Notes: generated by a model from the letters alone, not told the origin. DNA of 64,000 nt from Ignavibacteriaceae bacterium (GCA_013388545.1 JACAFB010000031.1:62001-126000), one strand, 5' to 3'. Counted from the first letter of the stretch, positions 54,499 to 64,000 are shown. A program made the numbers and translations.

Positions 54499-55965
54499 TT
54501 AAACGTTTTTTGAGGATTTAAAAAATTTTTTCAGAATAAAATTCCATTCATTTCTATCTAAAACAAAAATTAACATTGAAACAAAAAACAACATCAAAAG
54601 CCCGGCTTTGATCATAAAATCCAGACTATCGATTGAAAGCAAATAATAATAAGCAAAACCAAGCAGTCCGATTATTAAAAATATTTTAATAATCCTTCCG
54701 TACTCATAATTGACCTGGTAAATCTTTTGAGTGACTAAAAACAATAGTGCAGCCATAATGGCGTAGCTTGCAAGTGTTGCAAGAGCAGCGCCCATTATTC
54801 CAAGCACAGGAATAAGAATAATATTTGCTGCGATGTTTATCACTGCTCCTGCACCGGTTATGAATGGCACGTAAATACTTTTTTCTTTTATAAAAATGCC
54901 TGCAGTAAAAACAACATACAGTCCATTTAGCAAGTAAGCAAAGAGAACGACCGGAACTATTTTAAGACCACTCCAATAAGCCTCACCAATCAGGTGCTTA
55001 CCGAAGATGCTCATCATTACAAGATCATCAATGAATAACGACATTACAACTAATATCACGGAGCCGACAATCAAAAAATATGTAAGGACTTTTGCGAATG
55101 TTTGCTTAGCATTCTGTTCCTTTGATTCAGCCATGAAAAAGGGCTGCCATGCATACTGGAACATGTTAACAAACAGCATCATGAAAATACCAAGCTTATA
55201 ATTTGCCTGATATATTCCAAGAGTTGAAAGATTGGTTAACTTTTCAATTATCGGTCTGTTGATTACCTGAATCATCATTGAGGCTAAACCTGAGGGCAGA
55301 TAAGGAATCCCAAATTTTAATAACCTTGCCAAGAGCTGCTTGTGAATTCTGAATCTTATATTTTCACGAATCAAAGGAACCATCAGAATCAAAGTAATTG
55401 CTGAAGCAGCAAGGTTGCTGATAAAAACTCCTTCAATTCCGGATTTAAGCTTTAAAATAAAAACAAGATTAAGTATAACATTTGTAACAATGTTTATGAT
55501 TTTTATTGCAGCAAACTTTTTAGCTTTTCGCTGAAGTCTTAACTTAATAAAAGGAATGGCGGTGATTGCATCAAGAAATAATATCGGGGAAACAAAATAA
55601 AACAAGTACTGATAACTGTGCTCAACACCAAGTGCAACTGAAACGGAACTCCTGAAAAACAGAAGCACGGTAGAAACTATAAATGATACAATAAGCACTG
55701 ACAAGTATGGTGTTGAAAAATTATCTTTTTCATCCCCAAGCTCATTTAAAGAGGCAAACTTGAGAAATGCAGAATCCATCCCATACAAAAGAATAATGTT
55801 GAACAACGCCATAAAGGCATAAACGTTTGTAATGATTCCGTATTCTGCAGGCATGAAAATATTTGTATAAAAAGGCACAAGAAGAAAATTGAGAAACCTG
55901 CCAAGCATAGTACTGATTCCGTAAACGGCTGTATCTTTAGAAAGTTGTTTAAGCTTCTCAAACAT
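54499..55965 (-). CDS. Polysaccharide flippase (Wzx-like, MATE/MOP fold)
   Basis: Wzx proteins flip lipid-linked sugar units across the inner membrane. The 488-residue protein has about 12-14 membrane helices spread over the whole length, and the polysaccharide-biosynthesis signatures YGISTMLGRFLNFLLVPFYT near the start and GIPYLPSGLASMMIQVINRP in the middle. It overlaps nadC by one base (TAATG). Its substrate is likely a surface polysaccharide made by the glycosyltransferases at 58-64 kb. Confidence 0.88.
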   Translation of the reverse strand: MFEKLKQLSKDTAVYGISTMLGRFLNFLLVPFYTNIFMPAEYGIITNVYAFMALFNIILLYGMDSAFLKFASLNELGDEKDNFSTPYLSVLIVSFIVSTVLLFFRSSVSVALGVEHSYQYLFYFVSPILFLDAITAIPFIKLRLQRKAKKFAAIKIINIVTNVILNLVFILKLKSGIEGVFISNLAASAITLILMVPLIRENIRFRIHKQLLARLLKFGIPYLPSGLASMMIQVINRPIIEKLTNLSTLGIYQANYKLGIFMMLFVNMFQYAWQPFFMAESKEQNAKQTFAKVLTYFLIVGSVILVVMSLFIDDLVMMSIFGKHLIGEAYWSGLKIVPVVLFAYLLNGLYVVFTAGIFIKEKSIYVPFITGAGAVINIAANIILIPVLGIMGAALATLASYAIMAALLFLVTQKIYQVNYEYGRIIKIFLIIGLLGFAYYYLLSIDSLDFMIKAGLLMLFFVSMLIFVLDRNEWNFILKKFFKSSKNV

Positions 55966-56819
55966 TATCTTGTACTTTTTAAAATTGAAATTTCTAGCGA
56001 TATATCAAGCGCTTTTACACTATGAGTTAAAGCTCCCGAAGAAATATAGTCAACCCCTGTTTCGGCTATCTGTTTTACGGTTTCAAGAGTTATACCGCCG
56101 GAAGCTTCAAGCTTACATTTACCATTCACAAGTTTGACTGCTTCTTTCATCATGTCGACTTGGAAATTATCAAGCATAATAATATCAGCATTAGCATTTA
56201 GTGCTTCCTGAACTTGTTCAAGGTTCGTGGTTTCAACTTCAATAAGCAGCGCGGAATTTTTTTTGTTTCTATATTCAATACAGGCTTGTACGGCTTTAGT
56301 TATCGAACCGGCAACTGCAATGTGATTATCTTTAATGAGAAACATATCGAACAAACCGAATCTGTGATTTTTACCACCCCCGATTTTGACTGCGAGCTTA
56401 TCAAGCTCTCGTAAGCCGGGAACTGTTTTTCTGGTGTCAAGTATTTTTGCTTTTGTGTGATTAATTCTTTGTTGAAAAGCATTGGTAAGAGTTGCAATTC
56501 CACTCATTCGCTGTAAAAAATTTAATGCTGTTCGCTCTGCTGTTAATAATGAAGCCGCTCTTCCCAAAACAATTGCAGCAATAGTTCCTTTTTTAACAAA
56601 AGAGCCATCAATTAAATTTTTATTAAATGCAATTTTCTCGTCAAAAATCCGGAAAACCTTTTCAGCAATTTCTAATCCTGCAATGATTCCATCAGCCTTA
56701 ACTAAAAATTTACCCTCAGCGCTTACATCGTTTGGAATAGTTGCCCGAGTGGTTAAATCTCCTGTCTGAATATCCTCTTCGAGTGCTTTCCTGATTATGT
56801 CTTCAATGGATCGGTTCAT
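55965..56819 (-). CDS. nadC: Nicotinate-nucleotide pyrophosphorylase NadC
   Basis: NadC converts quinolinate and PRPP to nicotinate mononucleotide in de novo NAD synthesis. The 284-residue protein has the family blocks ALEEDIQTGDLTT, ERTALNFLQRMSGIATLT, ILDTRKTVPGLRELDKLAV, KIGGGKNHRFGLFD and IMLDNFQVDMMKE. Arg and Lys residues for substrate binding are conserved in these blocks. It starts ten bases after the thioesterase gene and is translationally coupled to the flippase gene. Confidence 0.96.
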   Translation of the reverse strand: MNRSIEDIIRKALEEDIQTGDLTTRATIPNDVSAEGKFLVKADGIIAGLEIAEKVFRIFDEKIAFNKNLIDGSFVKKGTIAAIVLGRAASLLTAERTALNFLQRMSGIATLTNAFQQRINHTKAKILDTRKTVPGLRELDKLAVKIGGGKNHRFGLFDMFLIKDNHIAVAGSITKAVQACIEYRNKKNSALLIEVETTNLEQVQEALNANADIIMLDNFQVDMMKEAVKLVNGKCKLEASGGITLETVKQIAETGVDYISSGALTHSVKALDISLEISILKSTR

Positions 56820-56829
56820 TTAGTTTGAC

Positions 56830-57237
56830 TTAAAAATATTTTTTAATTGCCCGGTAAAAGAATTCAGGTGGTCTGATTGGTTTTTTTGTCTGAGGATTGA
56901 TAAAAACCAATTCAACATATCCCTGACAAATTTCAACGCCGCGTTCTTTGCTTCTGATAATATGATCGATATGTACTTTAAGTTCAGGAAGTTTTTCAAC
57001 TCTGGTTTCTATTTCAATCAGCTCGTCATAATAAGCCGGATTTTTATACTTTATAAAAACCTCAACGACCGGCATCTGGTATCCGCTTTTTTCAATCATT
57101 TTATAAGTGAGATTATTCTCACGCATCATTTCCGTTCTTCCGACTTCGAAGTACTCGAAGAATTTTCCGTTATATGCAAAATGCATCTGATCGGTATCGG
57201 CATATCGAACACGAAGTTCTGTTTTATGTAAGAGCAT
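56830..57237 (-). CDS. YbgC-type acyl-CoA thioesterase
   Basis: The 135-residue hotdog-fold protein carries the 4-hydroxybenzoyl-CoA thioesterase signature RYADTDQMHFAYNGKFFEYF with the catalytic Asp at position 15 or 17, and the later block PVVEVFIKYKNPAYYDE. It probably hydrolyses acyl-CoA or acyl-ACP thioesters; the substrate is unknown. No tol-pal genes are adjacent. It heads the nadC-wzx-dut run, downstream of the accA terminator. Confidence 0.88.
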   Translation of the reverse strand: MLLHKTELRVRYADTDQMHFAYNGKFFEYFEVGRTEMMRENNLTYKMIEKSGYQMPVVEVFIKYKNPAYYDELIEIETRVEKLPELKVHIDHIIRSKERGVEICQGYVELVFINPQTKKPIRPPEFFYRAIKKYF

Positions 57238-57260
57238 AATTATTACTTCAACTCAGAATA

Positions 57261-57285
57261 AAAAATCCCGAGAAATATCGGGATT
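57261..57285 (-). terminator. Terminator after accA
   Basis: AATCCCGA (57264-57271) pairs with TCGGGATT (57278-57285) across a six-base loop. The minus-strand reading continues into a run of six T's. It ends the polysaccharide-accA transcript ahead of the thioesterase gene. Confidence 0.87.
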
Positions 57286-57318
57286 AGAAAATTTTAAATG
57301 CAAGGTTCAACCTGAAAA

Positions 57319-58269
57319 TTATTCCTGGTAAACACCCATTTTACCGAACTTTTCTATTCTTCCTTCAAAAAGTTTATCGGGTTTTATTTTAACAAGCTTA
57401 TCAAGTTCTTCGATTAAAACTTGTTTCAGGTTGTCTGCCGCTAATTTATGATCTTTATGAGCTCCGCCCAGTGGTTCAGGAACAATCCGGTCAATTATTC
57501 CTTGCTGAAGCAGGTCGGGTGCTGTTAGTTTTAATGCTTCTGCGGCCTGTTCTTTATATTCCCAGCTTCTCCATAATATACTGGAACAGGATTCGGGACT
57601 AATAACTGAATACCAGCAGTTTTCAAGCATAAGGATTCTATCGCCTAAGCCAATTCCTAAAGCACCGCCGCTGGCACCTTCACCAATGATAACTATGATA
57701 ATTGGTACCCTAAGCTTACTCATTTCAAAAAGATTTCTTGCAATTGCCTCTGCCTGTCCTCTTTCTTCGGCTTCAATTCCGGGAAATGCACCCGGTGTGT
57801 CAAGCATTGTAATTACAGGCCGGTTAAATTTTTCTGCAAGTTTCATTAATCGAAGTGCTTTTCTGTAACCTTCAGGATTAGACATACCAAAATTTCTGTA
57901 AAGATTTGATTTGGTATCCCTTCCCTTTTGCTGCCCGATAATCATAACTTTATAATTATCAAGCTGGGCTAATCCGCCGACCATCGCCTTATCATCCTTA
58001 TAGCTTCGGTCTCCGTGAAGTTCAACAAAGTTTTCAGTCATAAGATTGATATAATCAAGAGTATAGGGACGATCGGGATGACGAGCAAGCTGAACGCGCT
58101 GCCATCTTGAAAGCCCTTTGTAAAGTTCTTCTTTCAACTGTTTAACTTTTTTTTCAATCTTAATAATTTCGTTTCCAATATCCAGGTTATCTGAAACTTT
58201 CCGCATTTCTTCAAGCTTAGCTTCAAGTTCAAATATTGGTTTTTCAAAATCTAAAATTGCTCTGGCCAT
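57319..58269 (-). CDS. accA: Acetyl-CoA carboxylase carboxyltransferase alpha subunit
   Basis: AccA with AccD transfers carboxyl groups from biotin to acetyl-CoA, the committed step of fatty-acid synthesis. The 316-residue product has the helical N terminus, [19 protein letters not shown], the oxyanion-type block [20 protein letters not shown] and [20 protein letters not shown]. It starts one base after the glycosyltransferase-fusion gene. accD is not in this window. Confidence 0.96.
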   Translation of the reverse strand: MARAILDFEKPIFELEAKLEEMRKVSDNLDIGNEIIKIEKKVKQLKEELYKGLSRWQRVQLARHPDRPYTLDYINLMTENFVELHGDRSYKDDKAMVGGLAQLDNYKVMIIGQQKGRDTKSNLYRNFGMSNPEGYRKALRLMKLAEKFNRPVITMLDTPGAFPGIEAEERGQAEAIARNLFEMSKLRVPIIIVIIGEGASGGALGIGLGDRILMLENCWYSVISPESCSSILWRSWEYKEQAAEALKLTAPDLLQQGIIDRIVPEPLGGAHKDHKLAADNLKQVLIEELDKLVKIKPDKLFEGRIEKFGKMGVYQE

Positions 58270-58270
58270 C

Positions 58271-60250
58271 TTAGCTATTTTTACTCCACATTTTATTTAT
58301 TGATTTACCAAGAATTTCAAGGTCTAACCAGATGTTCTGATTTTTCGCATAATAAAAATCAAGTTTTTCAATTTCTTCCTGATTACCGTATTCAATATAC
58401 CAATAACCCGTTAACCCCGGTTTACCGAAATATAAATTATCCTCTTTTCGGCTTTTGGGTCCAACAAAGCTGTATTTACCGGTTAACACTTTTGGAACAT
58501 CCAGAATAAAATCAGAAAAATCAGATTTCCTTCCTGATAGTTTGTGGTTGAAATATATGAACGGATAAATCAAAAACAAAGCTGGAAAAGCAAGGCAAAT
58601 GTCGAACAGAGTTTTTATGAATTTCATTTTGGGGTCAGAAATATTGTAATGCAATTCAATCAGTGGCATATCATCCAGAAGTGTGACAGCGGTTTTCCCA
58701 ACTATGAATTCAAGATTTGAACCAACTATTTTGAATTCAACATTTTCATTCTGACATCTGGAAACTATTTCCATCATTTTATTATAAGAGATTTCACTCG
58801 ATGAGAAAATAATTTCATTAACATTAAACTCTTTGATAATTTTTTGTATGTTCTGATCAGTTCCCACCACTTCAAAAGAATTAATTTTCATCCCGACTTC
58901 TTTATTAGAAAATCCAATAAGCCCGACAATGTTTCTCAAATCTGTTCGTTTATGCTGAAGTTTATGCCCGATCATTAAAGCGGTTTCATTCAAACCAACC
59001 ACCAGTGTTCTCTTTTGACCGGCAGAATCAAACGACAAACCAACTTTGAAAACAACTTTTGCAACAGCTCTCCAGAATGATAAAAAGACCATCAGGAATA
59101 AATATGATATCAAAACTACTGCGCGACTGTATGCAAATTCCTTAAAGAAAAATGTAAGCGAAGTAAGAACCGGCAAAGAAACCAAAACCGATAACTGGAT
59201 TTTAAGAACTGAAATTTTATCCTGCCTGTAAGCCCCGACAATCATTGCAATAAACATCTGGATCAAAGCCGGAACTGTGTAAACTATTATCACCGCTGAG
59301 GCGGGGAACCCCTTCCACCCGCTCAAATTCATATAAATTTTTTCGGCCGCATACAAACAGAGATTGAATATTATAAAATCAATAATTATTGAGATGATGA
59401 TGAGCTTTTTCCTGGCAAGAAATGCAAATGCTCCTCTTACCACAATTGCACTTCTCAAAATCAATTCAACTATAAATGAAGATGAAAGATGTTTCTTTAC
59501 AAAAAGATGCATTGCGCTGTAAAAAAATTTCACCTCGTCGTAACTGCTTCGCTTGGTGCTTTCACCTTTATAATGAATAATCTGGGTTTCAGGCACGTAA
59601 TAAACTTTGTAGCCGGCTTTTTGTATACGGTAACAAAGGTCAAGGTCTTCGCCATACATAAAAAATTGTTCATCGAAGCCGCCCACTTTGTCATAAACCT
59701 CTTTAGTCATCATCATAAATGAACCTGAAATTGCATCAACTTCATAAGTTTCATTCTCGTTGAGATAGGTGAGATTATATCTGGCAAAAAGTTTACTTTT
59801 AGGAAAAAGATTACTGAGACCGGTTACTTTGGTAAAAGAAGTCCAGGGCCCGGGGAAACTTCTTCGGCAAGCGAGTTGAAGAGTGCCGTCGGGATTCAGA
59901 ATCTTGCAGCCAGCAAGCCCTGCTTCTTTATGCTTTTCAAAAAATGAAATCATTTTTTCAAATGTATCTTCTCGCACAATTGTATCGGGATTTAGCAGAA
60001 GCAGATATTTACCGGCGGCTATTTTCATAGCCAGGTTGTTGGCTTTACCGAATCCGAGATTTACTTTGTTTACAATTAGTTTAACAGCCGGAAATTGTTC
60101 GCGGATAATCTCTGCACTTCCGTCATCAGATGCATTATCAACCACGATGATTTCATAATTCAGATTTGTGCCTGCTTTGAATATTGAGTGAAGAAGATTC
60201 TGCAGGAATTCTTTTACGTTATAGTTTACTATAATTATTGAGAGGTCCAA
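58271..60250 (-). CDS. GT2 glycosyltransferase fused to a degenerate phosphoglycosyltransferase
   Basis: The 659-residue protein begins with a GT2 domain (about 1-240; [20 protein letters not shown] and [19 protein letters not shown]), resembling rhamnosyltransferases. Then follow four to five membrane helices (about 265-400), a Rossmann-like domain (about 410-530, [16 protein letters not shown]) and a re-entrant hydrophobic segment, as in WbaP-type phosphoglycosyltransferases. But between FNHKL and the YSFVGPKSR block only about 22 residues remain, and the donor-binding KFRSM and DELPQ segments are missing, unlike the intact enzyme at 61032. Only the GT2 half is expected to be active. Confidence 0.83.
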   Translation of the reverse strand: MDLSIIIVNYNVKEFLQNLLHSIFKAGTNLNYEIIVVDNASDDGSAEIIREQFPAVKLIVNKVNLGFGKANNLAMKIAAGKYLLLLNPDTIVREDTFEKMISFFEKHKEAGLAGCKILNPDGTLQLACRRSFPGPWTSFTKVTGLSNLFPKSKLFARYNLTYLNENETYEVDAISGSFMMMTKEVYDKVGGFDEQFFMYGEDLDLCYRIQKAGYKVYYVPETQIIHYKGESTKRSSYDEVKFFYSAMHLFVKKHLSSSFIVELILRSAIVVRGAFAFLARKKLIIISIIIDFIIFNLCLYAAEKIYMNLSGWKGFPASAVIIVYTVPALIQMFIAMIVGAYRQDKISVLKIQLSVLVSLPVLTSLTFFFKEFAYSRAVVLISYLFLMVFLSFWRAVAKVVFKVGLSFDSAGQKRTLVVGLNETALMIGHKLQHKRTDLRNIVGLIGFSNKEVGMKINSFEVVGTDQNIQKIIKEFNVNEIIFSSSEISYNKMMEIVSRCQNENVEFKIVGSNLEFIVGKTAVTLLDDMPLIELHYNISDPKMKFIKTLFDICLAFPALFLIYPFIYFNHKLSGRKSDFSDFILDVPKVLTGKYSFVGPKSRKEDNLYFGKPGLTGYWYIEYGNQEEIEKLDFYYAKNQNIWLDLEILGKSINKMWSKNS

Positions 60251-60259
60251 GCTAAAACC

Positions 60260-60988
60260 TTATAACTTACCGAAGATGCTTCTTATTCTTAATATCCAAA
60301 CCATGATTACGGCTTCCCTTACAATTTTCTTTGACATTTTGGATTTGCCCTTAACCCGGTCAACAAAGACGATCGGTATTTCTTTAATTCTGAAACCTTT
60401 TTTGTAGGCTTTAAATGTCATCTCTATTTGAAAAGAATAACCGTTTGACTTTACTCTGTCCAGATCAATTGATTCGAGAACTTTGCGGCGAAAACATTTA
60501 TAACCACCGGTTGCGTCACGGACAGGAAGCCCGGTTATTATTTTAGTGTAAACGCTGGCGAAAAAGCTAAGCAGAAGTCTTTGCATAGGCCAGTTAAGCA
60601 CCCTTACACCATTAATATATCTGCTTCCAAGAACGAGGTCAGCATCCTGTATTGCTTCAATGAATGCAGGAATTTCATCAGGATCGTGTGAAAAATCAGC
60701 ATCCATTTCAAAAATATAATCATAAGATTTTTCGAGGGCATATTTGAAGCCTGAAAGATATGCTGTTCCCAATCCCATCTTGAAAGGACGCTTGATCAAC
60801 TTAACTCTTTGGTTTGATTTGCTCAGTTCCTCAACATAGTCAGCAGTGTTGTCGGGAGAATTATCATCAACAATCAGAATATCGATTCGTTCATCTTTGC
60901 TGAGAACTTCAGGAATCAGATTTTTTATGTTTTGAAGTTCATTGTAAGTGGGAATAATTACTAAAATTTTTTCTGAATTCATTTTCAT
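60260..60988 (-). CDS. Polyprenol-phosphate-sugar synthase (DPM1-like GT2)
   Basis: The 242-residue GT2 enzyme has IPTYNELQNIKNLIPEVL at the start, VDDNSPDNTADYVEEL, the acidic metal-binding FEMDADFSHDPDEIP and a lipid-anchor-type C-terminal segment. It resembles dolichol-phosphate mannose synthases, which charge polyprenyl phosphate with mannose for membrane transferases such as the GT39-like protein at 31239. Two ATGs are close (60988, 60982); the second has the better-spaced site GGA. It lies nine bases upstream of the GT2-fusion gene. Confidence 0.9.
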   Translation of the reverse strand: MKMNSEKILVIIPTYNELQNIKNLIPEVLSKDERIDILIVDDNSPDNTADYVEELSKSNQRVKLIKRPFKMGLGTAYLSGFKYALEKSYDYIFEMDADFSHDPDEIPAFIEAIQDADLVLGSRYINGVRVLNWPMQRLLLSFFASVYTKIITGLPVRDATGGYKCFRRKVLESIDLDRVKSNGYSFQIEMTFKAYKKGFRIKEIPIVFVDRVKGKSKMSKKIVREAVIMVWILRIRSIFGKL

Positions 60989-61031
60989 TCCGGAAATAGT
61001 TTTTCAGGTCTGGAATTAAAATTATATGTTT

Positions 61032-62435
61032 TCATTCGTAGTGCCCTTTCCCGAATAACACCACAAAAATGGTTCTGAAAAGAATTTTTAAATCCATTCT
61101 TAATGACATATTTTCAATATAAAAAAGATCATAGCGCAATTTAATTTTTACGTCTTCAATAGATTCGTCGTACTTATGCTTTACCTGTGCCCAGCCTGTA
61201 ATCCCGGGCCGGACTTTTAAACGTCGTTTATAGTATGGAATTTCATGCGACAATTTTTCAACAAAGAATGGTCGTTCAGGACGAGGACCAACTATACTCA
61301 TCTCACCGCTTAATACATTAATGAATTGAGGCAGTTCATCAATTCTTACTTTTCGTATGATTCTTCCGACGCGCGTAACACGCGGATCATCTTTTTGAGA
61401 CCAAACAGGACCTGTATATTTTTCAGCATCTTGTTTCATTGATCTGAATTTTACTATTCTGAAAATCTTTCCATTCATTCCCATTCTTTCCTGAACAAAG
61501 AAAACAGGGCCCGGCGAATCCAGCTTTATAGCAATTGAGACAATTATAAAGATTGGCAAGGTCAATATCAGGATTATAAAAGATATTATTATATCAAGAA
61601 GGCGTTTTGCTGTTTTTTCCCATTCAGGCATAAGCTGCGGCATAATGTCAATCAAAGGAATGCCGTAAATTTGTGATGTACGCGCCTGGCCTGAAAGAAT
61701 TTCATACAAGTCGGGCACTATTTTAATGCCTACATTCCTGCCTTCGCATTTTGCAATTACCTCTATTAAAATGTCGTGATCATCTTTTTCAAGTGCAATG
61801 ATTACTTCTTTCACCATGTTCTGTTCAATAAATGTATCAAGCTTTTTTACTGAACCAATTTTTCTGCATTCCTTATAAGTTTCGTCTTTATTCTCCTCGT
61901 TCTGATCAATAAATCCAACCACATCAAGTCCTAAAGCTCTGTGGTGTTTCAGTTGGTCAAACACCTCAAATGCTTTCGGGTTAAATCCTACTATCAAAGT
62001 ATTTTTTCTTCCAAACCCGTTGATAAGAAGTCTTCTCTGAAAACTTCGAAGAAGTAATCTTCCGGAACCAACAAAAAATATAAACAAAGACCAGTAAATG
62101 AATATTAATATCCGCGTACCTGAAGATATATTATGTATGTAGTCATCCAGAAAGATTAGAAAGAACAAAATAAAAACACCGACTATTGAAGCTTTGAACA
62201 GCGTCACAAGCTCATCGATTCTTGAAGAGGCAAACCAAGTACGGTACATACCAACGAAAGTGAAAATTATCAGCCAGTATGCATAAACAACTATCATCGG
62301 AAGAAAGAATTCGGGCATGCTGATCACGTCAAACAGACCGGATTGAATTCGGATATACCAGTAAATCAGCCAGGCAAGGTTAATTGTAATAAAATCGCTG
62401 AGCAGAATTAATATTTTTTCAATTGTCTTATTCAT
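61032..62435 (-). CDS. Polyprenyl-phosphate sugar-phosphate transferase (WbaP-type)
   Basis: This enzyme starts polysaccharide assembly by moving a sugar phosphate to undecaprenyl phosphate. The 467-residue protein has four N-terminal helices (about 10-130), a Rossmann-like domain (140-260) and an intact catalytic domain: PGPVFFVQERMGMNGKIF, VKFRSMKQDAEK, RIDELPQFINVLSGEMSIVG and KVRPGITGWAQVKHK. It lies between two GT2-type genes and is the likely initiating enzyme of the 58-64 kb polysaccharide cluster. Confidence 0.94.
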   Translation of the reverse strand: MNKTIEKILILLSDFITINLAWLIYWYIRIQSGLFDVISMPEFFLPMIVVYAYWLIIFTFVGMYRTWFASSRIDELVTLFKASIVGVFILFFLIFLDDYIHNISSGTRILIFIYWSLFIFFVGSGRLLLRSFQRRLLINGFGRKNTLIVGFNPKAFEVFDQLKHHRALGLDVVGFIDQNEENKDETYKECRKIGSVKKLDTFIEQNMVKEVIIALEKDDHDILIEVIAKCEGRNVGIKIVPDLYEILSGQARTSQIYGIPLIDIMPQLMPEWEKTAKRLLDIIISFIILILTLPIFIIVSIAIKLDSPGPVFFVQERMGMNGKIFRIVKFRSMKQDAEKYTGPVWSQKDDPRVTRVGRIIRKVRIDELPQFINVLSGEMSIVGPRPERPFFVEKLSHEIPYYKRRLKVRPGITGWAQVKHKYDESIEDVKIKLRYDLFYIENMSLRMDLKILFRTIFVVLFGKGHYE

Positions 62436-62437
62436 TA

Positions 62438-63604
62438 TTACCGTGGAGTTGATTGCCAGAACGCAGTTTGCCTTCCTGTGATAAATTTTATTATTCCAAT
62501 TAACATTGCAACATTTGTCATCACAAAATAAAATAAAACCTGAAGAGGAACTATCCGAATTTTTATTTTTTGAAGCACATATCCAACAAGAGAAAGTAAA
62601 TAAATTATTATCTGCAAAAAGAAAGCATTTTTATATAACTCACCCTCATTAATCAGGAAGAAATTTGAAGCAAAAATCAGAAGTAATATTACCGGGGAAT
62701 ACCAGCGGATAATTTTGTGCGACCACAAACCATAACTAGCCAGCCCGTAGGAAGGTAAAAGAATTTTTTTTATAGCACGAACTGTTGAAAGATTAATCGA
62801 GTTGTTCCGGATTTTTCTTCTGAACTCAGCTTTTATATCAGGTGCCGTTAGCTCTTCAGCTACAGCTTTTGATTTATAAAGAAAATCTTTTTTCTTTTCC
62901 AGTATTTTCATCGAAAGATAAAAATCATCCATCACCGGATGTTCAATAGGAATGTCTGTGAAAAGTTCTTTTCTTATACTGTATATGCCGCCGTTGGCAC
63001 CGATTAATTTTCCAAGTTCCCCTTCTTTTTCTTTCAGAAGAGTTTCAAGATCCCAGTATGTTTTTTCTTTGGTTCCGGAATTAATTGATTCTTCATATTC
63101 CTGAAGGACAAGCTTGCCGCTTATTCCTCCAACTCTTTCATCTTTGTATTCGCATAATAAATTCTTAAGTGAATCTTTCATATAAATTGTGTTTGCATCA
63201 CAAAAGACAAGAATTTCCCCGGAAGCTTGTTTTACAAGATCGTTCAAAACCCTGGCTTTGCCGCGTCTTTCATTAAAAAGAAAAGCTTTTAATTGAGGAA
63301 ATTCTGAATTCAATGCCATTAAAATGTTGTTGGAGCTGTCTGATGAATTGTCCGAGCCAACAATTACTTCAATTTTATCTGAAGGATAGTCGGATGCAAA
63401 TAATGTCCGGATAGTTTTTTCGATTACCTTTTCTTCGTTGAAAACCGATATAAGTACAGATACTAACGGCCTGTAATTCGGATCAGAGATATAATTCTTT
63501 TTCCTGAAGAGCCAAATAATCCAGATCGAAAGCGGATATAAAAAATATATGTGGATGAAAAGCCCAATCGAAATCCAGAATAATATTTTAGAGATTACTT
63601 CCAT
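62438..63604 (-). CDS. GT2 glycosyltransferase with C-terminal membrane helices
   Basis: The 388-residue protein has an N-terminal helix (about 8-30), a GT2 domain with VSVLISVFNEEKVIEKTIRT, the donor-site GSDNSSDSSN, the metal-binding VFCDANTIY and acceptor-site MDDFYLSMKI, and about three C-terminal helices (300-375). This layout resembles processive or membrane-bound GT2 enzymes such as icaA-like synthases, but it may transfer only one sugar. It starts directly after the stop of the preceding gene (TGA-ATG). Confidence 0.88.
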   Translation of the reverse strand: MEVISKILFWISIGLFIHIYFLYPLSIWIIWLFRKKNYISDPNYRPLVSVLISVFNEEKVIEKTIRTLFASDYPSDKIEVIVGSDNSSDSSNNILMALNSEFPQLKAFLFNERRGKARVLNDLVKQASGEILVFCDANTIYMKDSLKNLLCEYKDERVGGISGKLVLQEYEESINSGTKEKTYWDLETLLKEKEGELGKLIGANGGIYSIRKELFTDIPIEHPVMDDFYLSMKILEKKKDFLYKSKAVAEELTAPDIKAEFRRKIRNNSINLSTVRAIKKILLPSYGLASYGLWSHKIIRWYSPVILLLIFASNFFLINEGELYKNAFFLQIIIYLLSLVGYVLQKIKIRIVPLQVLFYFVMTNVAMLIGIIKFITGRQTAFWQSTPR

Positions 63605-64000
63605 TCAGTTTTTTTGAATGTATTGTTGATAAACTTTCTCTAATTTTTCGGCGATTTTTTCCCAGGTGTAGTTTTCAGCCACAAAACTTCTTCCATTTTG
63701 CTGAAGTTTTTCAGCGTTAATTTTACCTGTGAAAAAATCAATTATTTTAACCTTAAACTCCTCTGCTGAATCTGCAACCAGCAAGTGCTCGCCGTCTTTT
63801 ACTTCAATGCCTTCTTTCCCGATTGAAGAAGAAATTAATGCATTACCCGCCGCCAGCATTTCAAGAACTTTAATTCTTATTCCACCGCCTATACGCAGCG
63901 GAACAACCACCAAAGCTTTGTCTCTGAGAGCTTCAAAAATATTTTCTACATAACCAGCGGCGATCACATTTTTTTTGACTGCCGCAGGAATTTTTAATTT
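63605..64000 (-). CDS. Glycosyltransferase family 4-type C-terminal part, cut by the window edge
   Basis: The open frame continues past the window edge, so the 132 codons seen are the C-terminal portion of a longer gene; GTG at 63965-63967 is not a real start because the frame stays open upstream (KIPAAVKKN). The visible part has the GT-B nucleotide-sugar site: VVVPLRIGGGIRIKVLEMLA, with AGNALISSSIGKEGIEV and the conserved E in the glycan-acceptor segment. It belongs to the surface polysaccharide cluster and abuts the GT2 gene without a gap. Confidence 0.85.
   Translation of the reverse strand, partial: KLKIPAAVKKNVIAAGYVENIFEALRDKALVVVPLRIGGGIRIKVLEMLAAGNALISSSIGKEGIEVKDGEHLLVADSAEEFKVKIIDFFTGKINAEKLQQNGRSFVAENYTWEKIAEKLEKVYQQYIQKN

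Noticed and set aside
1-64000. CRISPR arrays, insertion sequences, prophage or restriction genes
   Set aside because: No direct-repeat array, transposase, integrase, phage structural gene or methylase/nuclease pair was seen on either strand.
1-64000. tRNA or rRNA genes
   Set aside because: The only RNA with a T-arm-like GGTTCGA and paired acceptor stem is tmRNA; no other candidate passed a stem check by eye.

Overview
The window looks like a chromosomal segment of a Bacteroidota/Chlorobi-group bacterium, most likely an Ignavibacteria-type lineage; this placement is inferred from gene content. The DNA is AT-rich. Three putative surface or secreted proteins have C-terminal sorting-type domains, two of them with the QNYPNPFNP motif of type IX secretion (T9SS) substrates. 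There is also a PorV/PorQ-family barrel protein, a GWxTD-domain protein, a bactofilin, and an ATP synthase cluster without the beta and epsilon genes. At least one promoter fits the Bacteroidota housekeeping pattern (TTG, 20 bases, TAnnTTTG). No CRISPR array, insertion sequence, prophage or tRNA gene was seen. The only RNA gene recognised is tmRNA.

Layout. 1-8.7 kb (minus strand): a TPR protein behind a doubly frameshifted cytochrome-b-like membrane gene, dapF, a TM2/DUF2752 pair, tmRNA, a PduO-type cobalamin adenosyltransferase coupled to ygfZ, a lipoprotein and an M20 peptidase. 8.9-18 kb (mostly plus strand): lptF-lptG, a DUF3467 gene and a TPR lipoprotein on the minus strand, then an adenosine deaminase / small unknown / urocanate hydratase operon, a secreted protein made of six 'SFP' repeats, and a SerA-like dehydrogenase. 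18-20.9 kb: a T9SS-exported peptidylarginine/agmatine deiminase-like enzyme and an MqnA-like protein.

20.9-35.7 kb holds a nearly gapless minus-strand run of 20 genes between two terminator-like hairpins. It passes from lipid A/LPS-type enzymes (LpxL-like, heptosyltransferase-like) through TsaC, a membrane glycosyltransferase-TPR fusion, an M23 peptidase and a bactofilin to ATP synthase (atpZ-I-B-E-F-H-A-G), then Ffh, S16, KhpA, RimM, TrmD and L19. 35.7-47.2 kb is an outer-membrane and secretion region: a GWxTD protein, a PorV-like barrel, a 1,087-residue secreted protein, a TonB-dependent receptor, a DUF4397 lipoprotein and a T9SS substrate. 47.4-54.5 kb carries housekeeping genes (a second phosphoglycerate dehydrogenase, thioredoxin, an enoyl-ACP-reductase-like SDR, dnaE, dut). 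54.5-64 kb is mainly surface-polysaccharide synthesis (flippase, several glycosyltransferases, a phosphoglycosyltransferase) interleaved with nadC, a thioesterase and accA; the last gene runs off the right edge.

The most unusual items are the SFP-repeat protein; a glycosyltransferase fused to a phosphoglycosyltransferase scaffold that has lost its catalytic core; the frame-restoring pair of frameshifts in the cytochrome-like gene; the exported deiminase with all expected catalytic residues; and the long operon joining envelope, energy and translation genes. No clearly new defence or mobile system is visible.
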